Origin: CBDCBA01 sp965214125
GTDB taxonomy: Bacteria; Planctomycetota; Phycisphaerae; Tepidisphaerales; Tepidisphaeraceae
Reading direction: 5' to 3'
Length of the DNA stretch: 64,000 bases
Assembly: GCA_965214125.1 (NCBI GenBank)
Contig: CBDCBA010000003.1
Location: 62,001 to 126,000, forward strand
The translations under genes and the position numbers were made by a program. The notes beneath the pieces are model-generated. The model was not told the DNA's origin. It saw only the letters and a list, made by a program, of their open reading frames with translations, and searched no databases. Within the stretch, counting starts at the first letter, position 1. Each line of letters begins with the position of its first letter. This document shows, in pieces, positions 54,336-62,033 of the stretch.

Positions 54336-54355
54336 ATTGTACCGGCGGCTACGGT
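54336..54355. promoter_or_regulatory. Back-to-back -10 boxes for addB and hemB
   Basis: On the minus strand TACAAT (54336-54341) ends 8 nt before the addB ATG; on the plus strand TACGGT (54350-54355) ends 6 nt before the hemB GTG. The whole intergenic gap is 34 nt, so the two promoters must overlap and both mRNAs would be leaderless. Confidence 0.45.
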
Positions 54356-54361
54356 TGCCGG

Positions 54362-55375
54362 GTGAACGCCACGCCTTCCGACGGTCGCTTCCCGCAGGTC
54401 CGCCCGCGCCGGCTGCGTAGCTCCCCGAGCGTGCGCCGCATGTTAGAGCGCGTCGCGGTCTCGCCGAGCGACCTGATCGCGCCGGTGTTCGTCACCGAGG
54501 GGCAGAAGCGCGAGGTCGCCTCCATGCCCGGCGTCTTCCAACGCCCCGTCGAGGATGCCGCGAACTGGCTCGACGGCCTGGCGGACAAAGGCGTGCCGGC
54601 GTTCCTGGTCTTCGGCGTAATCGACAGCGAACGCAAAGATTCCCTCGGTAGCGAAGCGTTGCAGGGGGCGAACGTGGTGTGCCAGCTCCTCCGCGAGATG
54701 AAGCGGCGGGAGAACCCAATGGTGGCGATCACGGACCTATGCTTCTGCGAGTACACCGATCACGGCCACTGCGGGCCGCTGCGGGGCGAGGTGCCCGTCA
54801 CCGTCGACAACGACGCCACGCTCGCGCGGTTAGGCCAGCAGGCGGTGAGCCACGCGCGGGCGGGGGCGGACTGGATCGCCCCGAGCGGTTCGATGGACGG
54901 CATGGTCGGCGCGATCCGCGCGGCGCTCGACGAGGCGGGCTTCGGCGACCGCGCCATCCTCAGCTACAGCGTGAAGTACAGCGGCGCGTTCTACGGCCCC
55001 TTCCGCGACGCGGCCGATTCGGCCCCGGCGTTCGGCGACCGCCGCACCTACCAGATGGACCCGCGGCGCGGCGTCGACGAAGCCGTGCGGGAAGCACGGC
55101 TCGATGTGGCCGAGGGGGCGGACCTCGTGATGGTCAAGCCGGCCGGGCCGTATCTGGACGTGATCGCCGCGGTGCGGGCGGCCGTCGACGTGCCGGTGGT
55201 CGCCTACCAGACGTCGGCCGAGTACGCGATGGTGCGTGCCGCCGAGGCGAACGGCTGGATCGACGGCGACGGCGTGGTGCGCGAGTCGCTCGAAAGCATC
55301 CAACGCGCCGGGGCCGACGCGATCATCACGTACCACGTCGACCGCGTCTGCGACGGCTATTCGTCACGCTCGTAA
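54362..55375 (+). CDS. hemB: Delta-aminolevulinic acid dehydratase (porphobilinogen synthase)
   Basis: 337 residues, normal length. DLCFCEYTDHGHCG holds the three zinc-binding cysteines (127, 129, 137), marking the Zn-dependent class. Lys205 in YSVKYSGAFYGPFR and Lys259 in VMVKPAGPYLD are the Schiff-base lysines. It condenses two 5-aminolevulinate molecules in haem biosynthesis. The GTG at 54362 fits family length (MRRPRRLR-like start) and the divergent gap; longer open frame upstream overlaps addB and is not coding. The 3' end overlaps the convergent GH16 gene by 19 nt. Confidence 0.96.
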   Translation: MNATPSDGRFPQVRPRRLRSSPSVRRMLERVAVSPSDLIAPVFVTEGQKREVASMPGVFQRPVEDAANWLDGLADKGVPAFLVFGVIDSERKDSLGSEALQGANVVCQLLREMKRRENPMVAITDLCFCEYTDHGHCGPLRGEVPVTVDNDATLARLGQQAVSHARAGADWIAPSGSMDGMVGAIRAALDEAGFGDRAILSYSVKYSGAFYGPFRDAADSAPAFGDRRTYQMDPRRGVDEAVREARLDVAEGADLVMVKPAGPYLDVIAAVRAAVDVPVVAYQTSAEYAMVRAAEANGWIDGDGVVRESLESIQRAGADAIITYHVDRVCDGYSSRS

Positions 55376-56265
55376 ACGCGCACGTAGTCGATCACGTACT
55401 GCTGCGGAAATTCGACATCTTCCCCGACCGGGCCGCCCCACATGCCGCCGATGGCGAGGTTGAGCAGCAGGTAGTGCGGCTTGCGAAACGGGTTGGCCTC
55501 CGGCTGCGGGGTGCCGTCGGGGCCGACCGGATCGGCCTTGGAGACGTCGAACGTGAAGTAGTTCTCGCCGTCGAAGAAGAACTTGATCTCCTCGGGCGAC
55601 CACTCGGCGGCGTAGGTGTGAAAGCCCTCGGTCACGTCCTCGACGGCGATCTTGTCGCCGCTCATCTTGTGATCAAGCGGCTCGCCGGCGGCGAGGGCGG
55701 AGTCGGGGGCATTGAAGTGAACCGTTCCGTGAATGAAGTCCGGCTCCTTGCCAACCCACTCCATCACGTCGATCTCGCCACACCGTGGCCAGCCGATCTC
55801 ACCTATGTTGCTGCCGAGCGTCCAGAATGCCGGCCACATTCCCTGGCCGACGGGCAGCTTGGCCCGCATCTCGATGCGGCCGTAGGTGAACTCGAACTTG
55901 CCCTTCGTGACCAAATTGGCCGCTGTGTAATCGGCGTGAGACCGGTCAAACATCCAGCTATTCCATTGGCCTTGCGGAAAGTCCGGGTCGTACGCCGGGT
56001 TCTCGACGCGCTCGCGGCGGCCCTCGATCACGAGGTGACCATTCTCGACGCGGCCATTTTTCGGGCGGTCGGTGTAAAGCTGTAGCTCCTCGTTGCGGAT
56101 GAAGCCGGTGTCAAAGCTCCACTTGGCAGGGTCGGGCGCACCATCGACGTCGAACTCGTCCTGCCAGACCAACCGCCAGCCCTCGCGTTCAACCGGCTCG
56201 CGATCGTTTTGCAAGGCGACGGCGTTGGCGACGAGGAGTCCGGCCGGGAGCAGAAGGGTGAGCAT
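55357..56265 (-). CDS. Secreted GH16 endo-beta-glucanase/laminarinase-like enzyme
   Basis: 302 residues. Signal peptide (to about residue 18, AVALQ), then a GH16 beta-jelly roll: WRLVWQDEFDVDG, YGRIEMRAKLPVGQGMWPAFWTLG and the catalytic GEIDVMEWVG with Glu164, Asp166 and Glu169 (E-I-D-x-M-E form with the beta-bulge Met as in laminarinases). LLLNLAIGG and YVRVYE complete the fold. Beta-1,3-glucan is the likeliest substrate; agarase or carrageenase activity cannot be excluded. TACGCT lies 6 nt before the ATG. Convergent 19-nt overlap with hemB. Confidence 0.92.
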   Translation of the reverse strand: MLTLLLPAGLLVANAVALQNDREPVEREGWRLVWQDEFDVDGAPDPAKWSFDTGFIRNEELQLYTDRPKNGRVENGHLVIEGRRERVENPAYDPDFPQGQWNSWMFDRSHADYTAANLVTKGKFEFTYGRIEMRAKLPVGQGMWPAFWTLGSNIGEIGWPRCGEIDVMEWVGKEPDFIHGTVHFNAPDSALAAGEPLDHKMSGDKIAVEDVTEGFHTYAAEWSPEEIKFFFDGENYFTFDVSKADPVGPDGTPQPEANPFRKPHYLLLNLAIGGMWGGPVGEDVEFPQQYVIDYVRVYERDE

Positions 56266-56277
56266 TCGCGAAGCGTA

Positions 56278-57192
56278 CTACTCCACGCGCTCCACGGCGA
56301 CGCCCTGCTCGCGCAGCAGCGGCAGCACGCCGCCCTCGCCCTCCAGGTGGCCGCCGCCGACGACCACCAGCACCACGCCCGGCTGCCGGGCCAGCACGTC
56401 GACGAGATGCGGCACCCACCGTGCGTTGCGCTCGACGAGCAGGCGGGCGTGCAGATCGGGGTCGGTTTCCTTCATTTCGTCTATCATCGCCTGCATGCCA
56501 TCGATGTCGCCGGCGGCCCAGGCGCGGTAGAGCGAGCGCAGTTCCTCGGCGGCGGCCTCGGGATCGTCGGCGCCCTCGAGCGTCTCCCGCAGCATCGCCA
56601 AGCCCTGCTCGCGCGGCATCTCAAACAGGAGCGCCATCTGCTCCTCGACCGTCTCGAGCCCGGCGACCTCCACCCCGCGCCGGGCGGCCTCGGCGGCGAG
56701 CGAAAGTTCCACCCCGCTCGTCGGCGACAGCCCCGCGTCAGCCATGACCGCAGCGGCCAGACTCGTCGCGGCCGTCGCCGGCTTCATCCGATCGACCGCC
56801 GCCATCGGCAGCCCCGCCCGCTCGGCCATCGCTTCGAGCGCGGCGTCATCCTCGTCGTCCAGCAGGTCCCTCAGCGTCTCGCCGGCCGGCAGCATGCCGA
56901 CGTTCAGGAGCTTGACCTGCATCTTCAACAGCTCGGCCGGCGTCATCGGGATCTCGAAGTAGATCGCCTCCGCCCCGGCGAACACCTCGTCGAACTGGTC
57001 ACTCCGCCAATCGACGCCCTCCGGCAAGGCGTGCATCGACCCGAACAGGTAAAGCTGCGTGTCCTCGTCGCTGGCGAGAAACAGCGCCGGCGACACGTCC
57101 GCCCCCGGCGACGCCGGGCGACTCGTCGGCTGCATGGTGGGGGTGGCGGGGGTGGCGGCTTGGAACAGCGACAGCAGTAGGGCGGCGAGCAT
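56278..57192 (-). CDS. TraB/GumN family protein
   Basis: 304 residues with a short N-terminal hydrophobic stretch and a Pro/Thr-rich segment, so probably exported or membrane-anchored. LYLFGSMHALPEGVDW is the family's GxxH motif, IYFEIPMTPAELL and AGLETVEEQMALL supply conserved acids, and VVVGGGHLEGEGGVLPLLREQGV is the C-terminal GxxH motif. TraB/GumN proteins resemble TIKI metalloproteases; biochemical role in bacteria is unclear. TAGACT, including the stop codon of the upstream vapC, lies 6 nt before the ATG. Confidence 0.88.
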   Translation of the reverse strand: MLAALLLSLFQAATPATPTMQPTSRPASPGADVSPALFLASDEDTQLYLFGSMHALPEGVDWRSDQFDEVFAGAEAIYFEIPMTPAELLKMQVKLLNVGMLPAGETLRDLLDDEDDAALEAMAERAGLPMAAVDRMKPATAATSLAAAVMADAGLSPTSGVELSLAAEAARRGVEVAGLETVEEQMALLFEMPREQGLAMLRETLEGADDPEAAAEELRSLYRAWAAGDIDGMQAMIDEMKETDPDLHARLLVERNARWVPHLVDVLARQPGVVLVVVGGGHLEGEGGVLPLLREQGVAVERVE

Positions 57193-57201
57193 GGGCGAAG
57201 T

Positions 57202-57600
57202 CTACGGCGGGCCCACCGGGTCGAGCGGCGCCAACCGCAGCCCCGGCACCCGCCCAAAGTGGCCGTCGCGCGTCAGCAGCGGCACGTCCTCCTCGATGCA
57301 GGAGGCGGCGATCCAGAGGTCGTTCATCGGGATCATCTGGCCCTGCCGCTTGAGGTGCAGGCGGATGCGCGCATACCGATTCGCCACGGCCGCGTCGGCC
57401 TCGATCGGGGTGGAGTCGGCGAGGATGCGTCGCAATTGAGGTGTGACGATGCCAAAGCCGTTCAAGTCGCCGTAGAGCAATTCGCTGATCACGGCAACGG
57501 GCAGGTAGAACTTGTTGTAACCCGTCGCGATGGTTCGAATAGGCTCGCGTTGCTTCATCACGTCAATGGCGACGTTGGTGTCCAGCGCGACCGACTTCAC
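57202..57600 (-). CDS. vapC: PIN-domain ribonuclease toxin (VapC type)
   Basis: 132 residues. VALDTNVAIDVMKQ gives the first acidic residues of the PIN active site, ISELLYGD the conserved Glu, MNDLWIAASCIEED the central Asp and LLTRDGHFGRVPGL the last Asp. Start is GTG, overlapping the TGA of the upstream antitoxin gene as GTGA, which couples their translation. The longer frame upstream belongs to the antitoxin region. VapC toxins cleave tRNA or rRNA; the target is unknown. Confidence 0.9.
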   Translation of the reverse strand: MKSVALDTNVAIDVMKQREPIRTIATGYNKFYLPVAVISELLYGDLNGFGIVTPQLRRILADSTPIEADAAVANRYARIRLHLKRQGQMIPMNDLWIAASCIEEDVPLLTRDGHFGRVPGLRLAPLDPVGPP

Positions 57601-57893
57601 GATTTCCCCTCTGTCGCCTTCGACTTCAACCAGTCGATGTAATCCTGCAGCGCCGGACTGACCTCCCACTCGGCGGGATCGACCTGCCCAAACTCCTCTT
57701 CTGTCACGCGATGCAAGTACTCCGCGTGCTCATCCGAGATCGGTTCCATCCCGTGAAAAGGGTGGCCCGGCGGATAGCCAGGCTCGAATGGGGAGGAGTC
57801 GTCCAGCGTCACCTCGACGGTTTGCCCGTCCCGCAACTCGAGCGCTTCCAGCGGGCGGAGGACGCCGTTCTCGTAGATGGCCTTGATTTTCAT
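57597..57893 (-). CDS. Antitoxin of the AF2212/DUF104 type, partner of the PIN toxin
   Basis: 98 residues. MKIKAIYENGVLRPLEALELRDGQTVEV is the beta-hairpin opening of the AF2212-like (DUF104) antitoxin family, and DYIDWLKSK is the usual C-terminal toxin-binding tail. A Pro/Gly/His-rich segment sits in the middle. Start at 57893 is the family's normal MKIK; an ATG six codons upstream overlaps the end of leuA. The pair is a standard small toxin-antitoxin operon with overlapping stop/start (GTGA). Confidence 0.85.
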   Translation of the reverse strand: MKIKAIYENGVLRPLEALELRDGQTVEVTLDDSSPFEPGYPPGHPFHGMEPISDEHAEYLHRVTEEEFGQVDPAEWEVSPALQDYIDWLKSKATEGKS

Positions 57894-57909
57894 AGGGAGT
57901 TCAAACTCC

Positions 57910-57915
57910 ATTATA
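57910..57915 (-). promoter_or_regulatory. Consensus -10 box (TATAAT) of the toxin-antitoxin operon
   Basis: The minus strand reads TATAAT 16 nt before the antitoxin ATG; the leuA stop codon (57911-57913) lies inside it. No good -35 hexamer is visible at the usual distance. Confidence 0.4.
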
Positions 57916-59482
57916 CCCCCGAGTGCTGCGTCACCGTCCGACGGCGACTCGGGTTCATCAGGCGGTTGACGGCCGACACGTACGCGAGGGCCGAGGCTTC
58001 CAGAATGTCCGTGCTCAGCCCGCGGCCGGTGGCGCGGTCGGGGGCCTCCTCGTACTTTGGGCCCAGCTCCACGTTCACCTCGCCCTGGGCGTCCTTACCG
58101 CGCGTGACGGCGCGGATGCGGTAGTCGTGCAGCACGAACTCCCCGCCGACGATCCGCATGATGGCGGAGTAGATTGCGTCGATCGGCCCGTCGCCGATGC
58201 CGGCGTCGGTGGCCGTCTCGCCGTCGGGGTCGGTCAGCGTGACCGTCGCCGTCGGCGTGAGCGTGTCGCTGCCGGCAACGACTTGCAAGCCCGCCAGTTC
58301 CCAGCGGCCGGCGCTCGTGTCGGTTTCGAGCAGGTCGTCGATGATCGCCTCGATGTCCTCGTCGTAGATCTCCTTCTTCTTGTCGGCGAGCTTCTTGAAA
58401 CGCTCGAAGCTTTGTTCGACGTGGGCATCATCGAGTTTGTACCCGAGCGCCAGCACGCGCTCGCGGTAGGCGTGCCGGCCGCTGTGCTTGCCGAGGACGA
58501 GTTGGTTGCTCGTGATCCCGACGTCCTCGGGGTTCATGATCTCGTACGTCTCGCGGTGCTTCAGCACGCCGTCCTGGTGAATGCCCGCCTCGTGGGCAAA
58601 GGCGTTTTGACCGACGATGGCCTTGTTCCGCTGGACGCTCAGGCCCGTGAAGGTGCTGACCATCCGGCTGGCGGGGTAGAGCTTCTTCGCGTTGATGTTC
58701 GTCGTCACGCCGTAGTGGTCAGCGCGGGTGCGCAGGGCCATGACGAGCTCTTCCATGCTCGCGTTGCCGGCGCGTTCGCCGATGCCGTTGACGGTGCATT
58801 CGACCTGCCGCGCCCCGGCCTCGACGGCCGCGAGCGTGTTCGCGACGGCCATGCCGAGGTCGTTGTGGCAGTGCGTGCTGAGGATGATGTTCTTCGCCTT
58901 AATTTCCGGCAGTTCCTCGATGAGACGGCGAAACACCTCGGCGTACTCGGCCGGGTAGCTGTAGCCAACGGTGTCGGGCAGGTTGATCGTCGTCGCCCCC
59001 GCCTCGATCGCGGCGGCGGTGATCTCCTTGATGAACGCGAATTCTGTGCGGCTGGCGTCCTCGGGGCTGAACTCCACATCGCCGCAGTAGGCCAGGGCGT
59101 GCTTGATGCTCTGGACGGCCAGCTCGACGATGTCGGCCTTGCTCTTCTTGAGCTTGTGCTCGAGGTGAATCTTGCTCGTGGCGCAGAAGACGTGGATGCG
59201 CGGCTTCTTCGCCTCCTTCACGGCCTCGCCCGCGCGGTCGATGTCGGCCGGCACGCAGCGGGCCAGGCCGCACACGGTCGACTTCTCGACCACGTCGGCA
59301 ATGGCCTGCACGCTCTCGAAGTCGCCGGGGCTGCTGATGGGAAAGCCGGCCTCGATGACGTCGACGCCCATCACCTCGAGGTGGCGGGCGATCTCCACCT
59401 TCTCGGGCCGCGTGAGCGTGGCGCCGGGGGATTGCTCGCCGTCGCGGAGGGTGGTGTCGAAGATGCGGACGGTGTCTGGCAT
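57911..59482 (-). CDS. leuA: 2-isopropylmalate synthase
   Basis: 523 residues. IFDTTLRDGEQSPGATLT is the catalytic signature with metal-binding Asp and Arg; STHCHNDLGMAVANTLAA supplies the metal-binding His pair and VNGIGERAGNASMEE follows. AFAHEAGIHQDGVLK marks the subdomain region and the C-terminal 140 residues form the leucine-binding regulatory domain, so feedback inhibition is expected. It condenses acetyl-CoA with 2-oxoisovalerate, the first step of leucine synthesis. No other leu gene is adjacent. Its ATG has no obvious ribosome site but a GGGAGG-rich leader with a strong hairpin lies upstream. Confidence 0.97.
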   Translation of the reverse strand: MPDTVRIFDTTLRDGEQSPGATLTRPEKVEIARHLEVMGVDVIEAGFPISSPGDFESVQAIADVVEKSTVCGLARCVPADIDRAGEAVKEAKKPRIHVFCATSKIHLEHKLKKSKADIVELAVQSIKHALAYCGDVEFSPEDASRTEFAFIKEITAAAIEAGATTINLPDTVGYSYPAEYAEVFRRLIEELPEIKAKNIILSTHCHNDLGMAVANTLAAVEAGARQVECTVNGIGERAGNASMEELVMALRTRADHYGVTTNINAKKLYPASRMVSTFTGLSVQRNKAIVGQNAFAHEAGIHQDGVLKHRETYEIMNPEDVGITSNQLVLGKHSGRHAYRERVLALGYKLDDAHVEQSFERFKKLADKKKEIYDEDIEAIIDDLLETDTSAGRWELAGLQVVAGSDTLTPTATVTLTDPDGETATDAGIGDGPIDAIYSAIMRIVGGEFVLHDYRIRAVTRGKDAQGEVNVELGPKYEEAPDRATGRGLSTDILEASALAYVSAVNRLMNPSRRRTVTQHSGV

Positions 59483-59528
59483 GGGAGGTGGGAGCGGGGG
59501 AGGTGGGACGTGGGCAGAGCCCGATGCA

Positions 59529-59561
59529 GAACGCCCCGCGGCGGGTGGCCGCGGGGCGTTC
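59529..59561 (-). promoter_or_regulatory. Strong hairpin in the leuA leader, possible attenuator
   Basis: A perfect 14-bp stem (59529-59542 with 59548-59561) and a 5-base loop lies 47 nt upstream of the leuA ATG. There is no T tract after it and no convincing Leu-codon leader peptide, so attenuation is only a possibility. It could also be a repeat or a stabilising structure. Confidence 0.35.
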
Positions 59562-59710
59562 GTGGTTCGGGTCGACCGGAGAGGCCGTCACTCAACCAAG
59601 ACTGCCGCGGCACTCGCCGAGGAGCAGAAGGTCCAGCAAAAGCAAATCGCGCGGCCGCATGGGAGCCCAAGTCATACCAGCCAACCCCACACAAAGCAAC
59701 AGACTCATCT

Positions 59711-59741
59711 CCTCTTCGTGTCTCCGTGCCTCCGTGGTGAA
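59711..59741. repeat. Quasi-periodic dispersed repeat (CACGGAGGCACGGAGACACG type)
   Basis: The minus strand reads TTCACCACGGAGGCACGGAG followed by ACACGAAGAG, a decamer-like periodic sequence that I recall seeing between and at the ends of genes in many planctomycete and related genomes. It lies in the gap between leuA and the TauE-type gene and reaches the region of the latter's start. Confidence 0.5.
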
Positions 59742-59756
59742 CTACCCTGCCCCGCC

Positions 59757-60557
59757 TTGCTCGACCTGATCCCGATTCCCGAGAGCGTCACCGTCGCCCC
59801 CTGGTGGTACGTGACGGCGCTGCTGCTGTCGGCGGTCATCATGGGGATGGCCAAGAGCGGCTTCGGCGGCGGCATCGGCATCCTGGCGATCCCGCTGACA
59901 GCCAACGTCCTGCCGGCCGGCGAAGCGCTGGCCGTCCTGCTGCCGATGCTCATCGTCGGCGACGTCTTCGCCGCGTGGGTCCATCGCCACAACGTCGACT
60001 GGCGCGTGCTCCGGCCCGTCCTGATCGGCAGCGCCGTCGGCATCGCGCTCGGTTCGATCGTCCTGTTCTGGCTCGATGACGCCTCGCGACTGACGCAAAC
60101 GCTGAACCTGCTCGTCGGCGGGATCTGCCTGCTGCTCGTGCTCGTGCAGGTCTGGCGTCTGATCGGCCGTGATCTGCCGCGCGTGCCGCCAACCAAAACG
60201 GTCGGCCTCGGCACGGGTGTGGCCGTCGGGGGCGTCAGCACCCTCAGCCACGCGGCCGGGCCGATTGCGGCGATCTACTTCCTCGAACTCAAGCTCGACA
60301 AGCTCCGCCTCGTCGGGACGGCCGCCTGGTGCTTTCTGCTCGTCAACACCGCCAAGCTGCCGACCTACTTCGGCCTAGGCCTGATCGACACCGCGACCCT
60401 CCTCCAAAGCACCTGGGCCGCGCTGGCGATCCCGCTTGGCACAGTCCTGGGCCTGTGGGCGGCGAGGCGAATTCCGGAAAAGCCGTTCGCGGCGCTGGTC
60501 TACGTCACGGCCGCAATTGCTGCGGCGCGGATGATCTGGGTCGCATTATCGGCGTAG
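59757..60557 (+). CDS. TauE/SafE-type sulfite/organosulfonate exporter family membrane protein
   Basis: 266 residues, eight predicted membrane helices. MGMAKSGFGGGIGILAIPL near the N-terminus and VGGVSTLSHAAGPIAAIYFLELKLDK in the middle are the two inverted TauE/SafE repeat signatures. Family members export sulfite or sulfonates; given the sulfatase-rich neighbourhood a role in sulfur handling is attractive but unproven. The start is uncertain: TTG at 59757 gives a normal length, GTG at 59718 lies inside a dispersed repeat. Divergent from leuA. Confidence 0.85.
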   Translation: MLDLIPIPESVTVAPWWYVTALLLSAVIMGMAKSGFGGGIGILAIPLTANVLPAGEALAVLLPMLIVGDVFAAWVHRHNVDWRVLRPVLIGSAVGIALGSIVLFWLDDASRLTQTLNLLVGGICLLLVLVQVWRLIGRDLPRVPPTKTVGLGTGVAVGGVSTLSHAAGPIAAIYFLELKLDKLRLVGTAAWCFLLVNTAKLPTYFGLGLIDTATLLQSTWAALAIPLGTVLGLWAARRIPEKPFAALVYVTAAIAAARMIWVALSA

Positions 60558-60610
60558 CGAAGCGGGCGTCGGCTGCGTGCCGGGTGCCGATCTGGCCGAA
60601 CTAGGAGAGT

Positions 60611-60892
60611 ATGTCAGTGCTCGGACCCCTCGTCGTCGCGGCCGGTGCGATTGTGCTTGTTGCGACCGTTGCGCTCGCCATCGCGAGTCGATTCTTCCAG
60701 CGTGCCGCCGCGGAGTTCGAGGCGTTGCTGGACGGGCCGGTCCCCGAATTAGCGCCGCGTGTGGTGGAGCGAGAGGTAGACTCGGCCCATGCCGACGCTG
60801 CCGCCGACGTGCGCGATCGCCGCCTTGCTGCTGTCAATCGCTTCGGCGAGCGCGTACCCCACGCCAACGAGTCAACCCGCCGCGCCGCCTGA
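60611..60892 (+). CDS. Possible small membrane protein overlapping the amidohydrolase gene
   Basis: 93 residues. One N-terminal membrane helix (about 5-28), then a short amphipathic segment. The ATG has a good Shine-Dalgarno sequence (AGGAGA, 4 nt before it). The last 34 codons overlap the next gene in another frame and are Arg/Ala-rich, which weakens the case; either the overlap is real or translation of this frame is unimportant. No function recognised. Confidence 0.4.
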   Translation: MSVLGPLVVAAGAIVLVATVALAIASRFFQRAAAEFEALLDGPVPELAPRVVEREVDSAHADAAADVRDRRLAAVNRFGERVPHANESTRRAA

Positions 60893-62033
60893 CCCCACGA
60901 CCGTCCCCGCCCAACCGCCTGCGGGTGAGTCCGAGGCCGGGTCTTCCAACCTGCCGCCGCCGCCGACCACCATGCCGCGCCCGGACGGCGTCGGCGGGGC
61001 GATCGTCGGCAGCGCGGTCTACGCGGGCGACACCGTCCTGCTCGACTACTACCCGACGCCGCAACTCGTCACGCCGCAAACGCTCGTCCGCGCGGCGAAG
61101 TTCCCAGCGATCGACATCCACTGCCACTGGGGCCCCGAACAGGACGCGGCCGCCATGCTGCGGGCGATGGACGAGCGCAACGTCTCCCACGCCGTCAACC
61201 TCAGCGGCGGCGAGACGGCCGAGGCGATCCGGGCGATGAAGCGGCAGTTCAGCAACGACCGCTTCATCATCTTCGCCAACCTCGACTACTCGAAGCTTGG
61301 CGAAGACGTCTTCTACGAACAGGCCCTGCGCGACGCTCACGCGGCGGGGGCGTACGGCCTGAAAATCTGGAAGAACCTCGGCCTGACGCTGGTGGACGAG
61401 ACGGGCCAACGAGTGCCCGTCGACGACCCGCGCCTCGACGTCGTCTGGCGAACCTGCGCCGAACTCGACATGCCCGTGCTGATCCACGTGGCCGACCCGG
61501 CGGCCTTCTTCGAGCCGATCGACGGGCACAACGAGCGTTGGATGCAGCTTTACCGCCATCCCGACTGGGCGTTCAGCGGCGACAGGTTCCCGAACCGCGC
61601 GCAGATTCTGGCCGAGCGCGACCGGATGATCGCCCGGCACCCGGAGACCAACTTCATCGGCGCCCACGTCGCCAACGAGGCCGAGGATTTAGCAAGCGTC
61701 GGCGAGCGGATGCGCAAGCTGCCCAACCTCTACGCCGACATCAGCGGCCGCGTCGCGGAACTGGGGCGCCAGCCGTACTCGGCCCGCAAGTTCTTCATCG
61801 AGTTCCAGGATCGCGTGCTGTTCGGCACCGACCGCTACCCCGGCCGGCCGGACCAGCCGCGGTATCGGGTCTACTTTCGGTTTCTCGAGACCGACGACGA
61901 GTATTTCAAGTATTACCAGCACCCCTTCCCGCCGACCGGCGAGTGGCGGATTTACGGCGTCTTCCTGCCGGACGAGGTGTTGCAAAAAGTCTACCACGCC
62001 AACGCCGCCAAGCTGTTGGGGATCGGCCCGTAG
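60789..62033 (+). CDS. Secreted amidohydrolase-family (TIM-barrel metal-dependent) protein
   Basis: 414 residues. A signal peptide (to about residue 22, ASAYP) and a Pro/Thr-rich linker precede the barrel. AIDIHCHWGPEQDAA carries the HxH metal ligands, LIHVADPAAFFEP and FIGAHVANEAEDLA further His ligands, and VLFGTDRYPGRP the catalytic Asp, as in amidohydrolase-2/6-hydroxy-dicarboxylate decarboxylase-like proteins. Substrate unknown. ATG at 60789 has TAGACT 6 nt upstream. The stop codon TAG lies in the GTAG foot of the following repeat. Confidence 0.87.
   Translation: MPTLPPTCAIAALLLSIASASAYPTPTSQPAAPPDPTTVPAQPPAGESEAGSSNLPPPPTTMPRPDGVGGAIVGSAVYAGDTVLLDYYPTPQLVTPQTLVRAAKFPAIDIHCHWGPEQDAAAMLRAMDERNVSHAVNLSGGETAEAIRAMKRQFSNDRFIIFANLDYSKLGEDVFYEQALRDAHAAGAYGLKIWKNLGLTLVDETGQRVPVDDPRLDVVWRTCAELDMPVLIHVADPAAFFEPIDGHNERWMQLYRHPDWAFSGDRFPNRAQILAERDRMIARHPETNFIGAHVANEAEDLASVGERMRKLPNLYADISGRVAELGRQPYSARKFFIEFQDRVLFGTDRYPGRPDQPRYRVYFRFLETDDEYFKYYQHPFPPTGEWRIYGVFLPDEVLQKVYHANAAKLLGIGP

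Noticed and set aside
54035..54361. 109-codon upstream extension of hemB
   Set aside because: It overlaps the start of addB on the other strand and does not resemble HemB, whose normal length is reached from the GTG at 54362.
59172..59756. N-terminal extension of the TauE-type exporter
   Set aside because: It is antisense to leuA and crosses a dispersed repeat; exporter helices begin after 59757.
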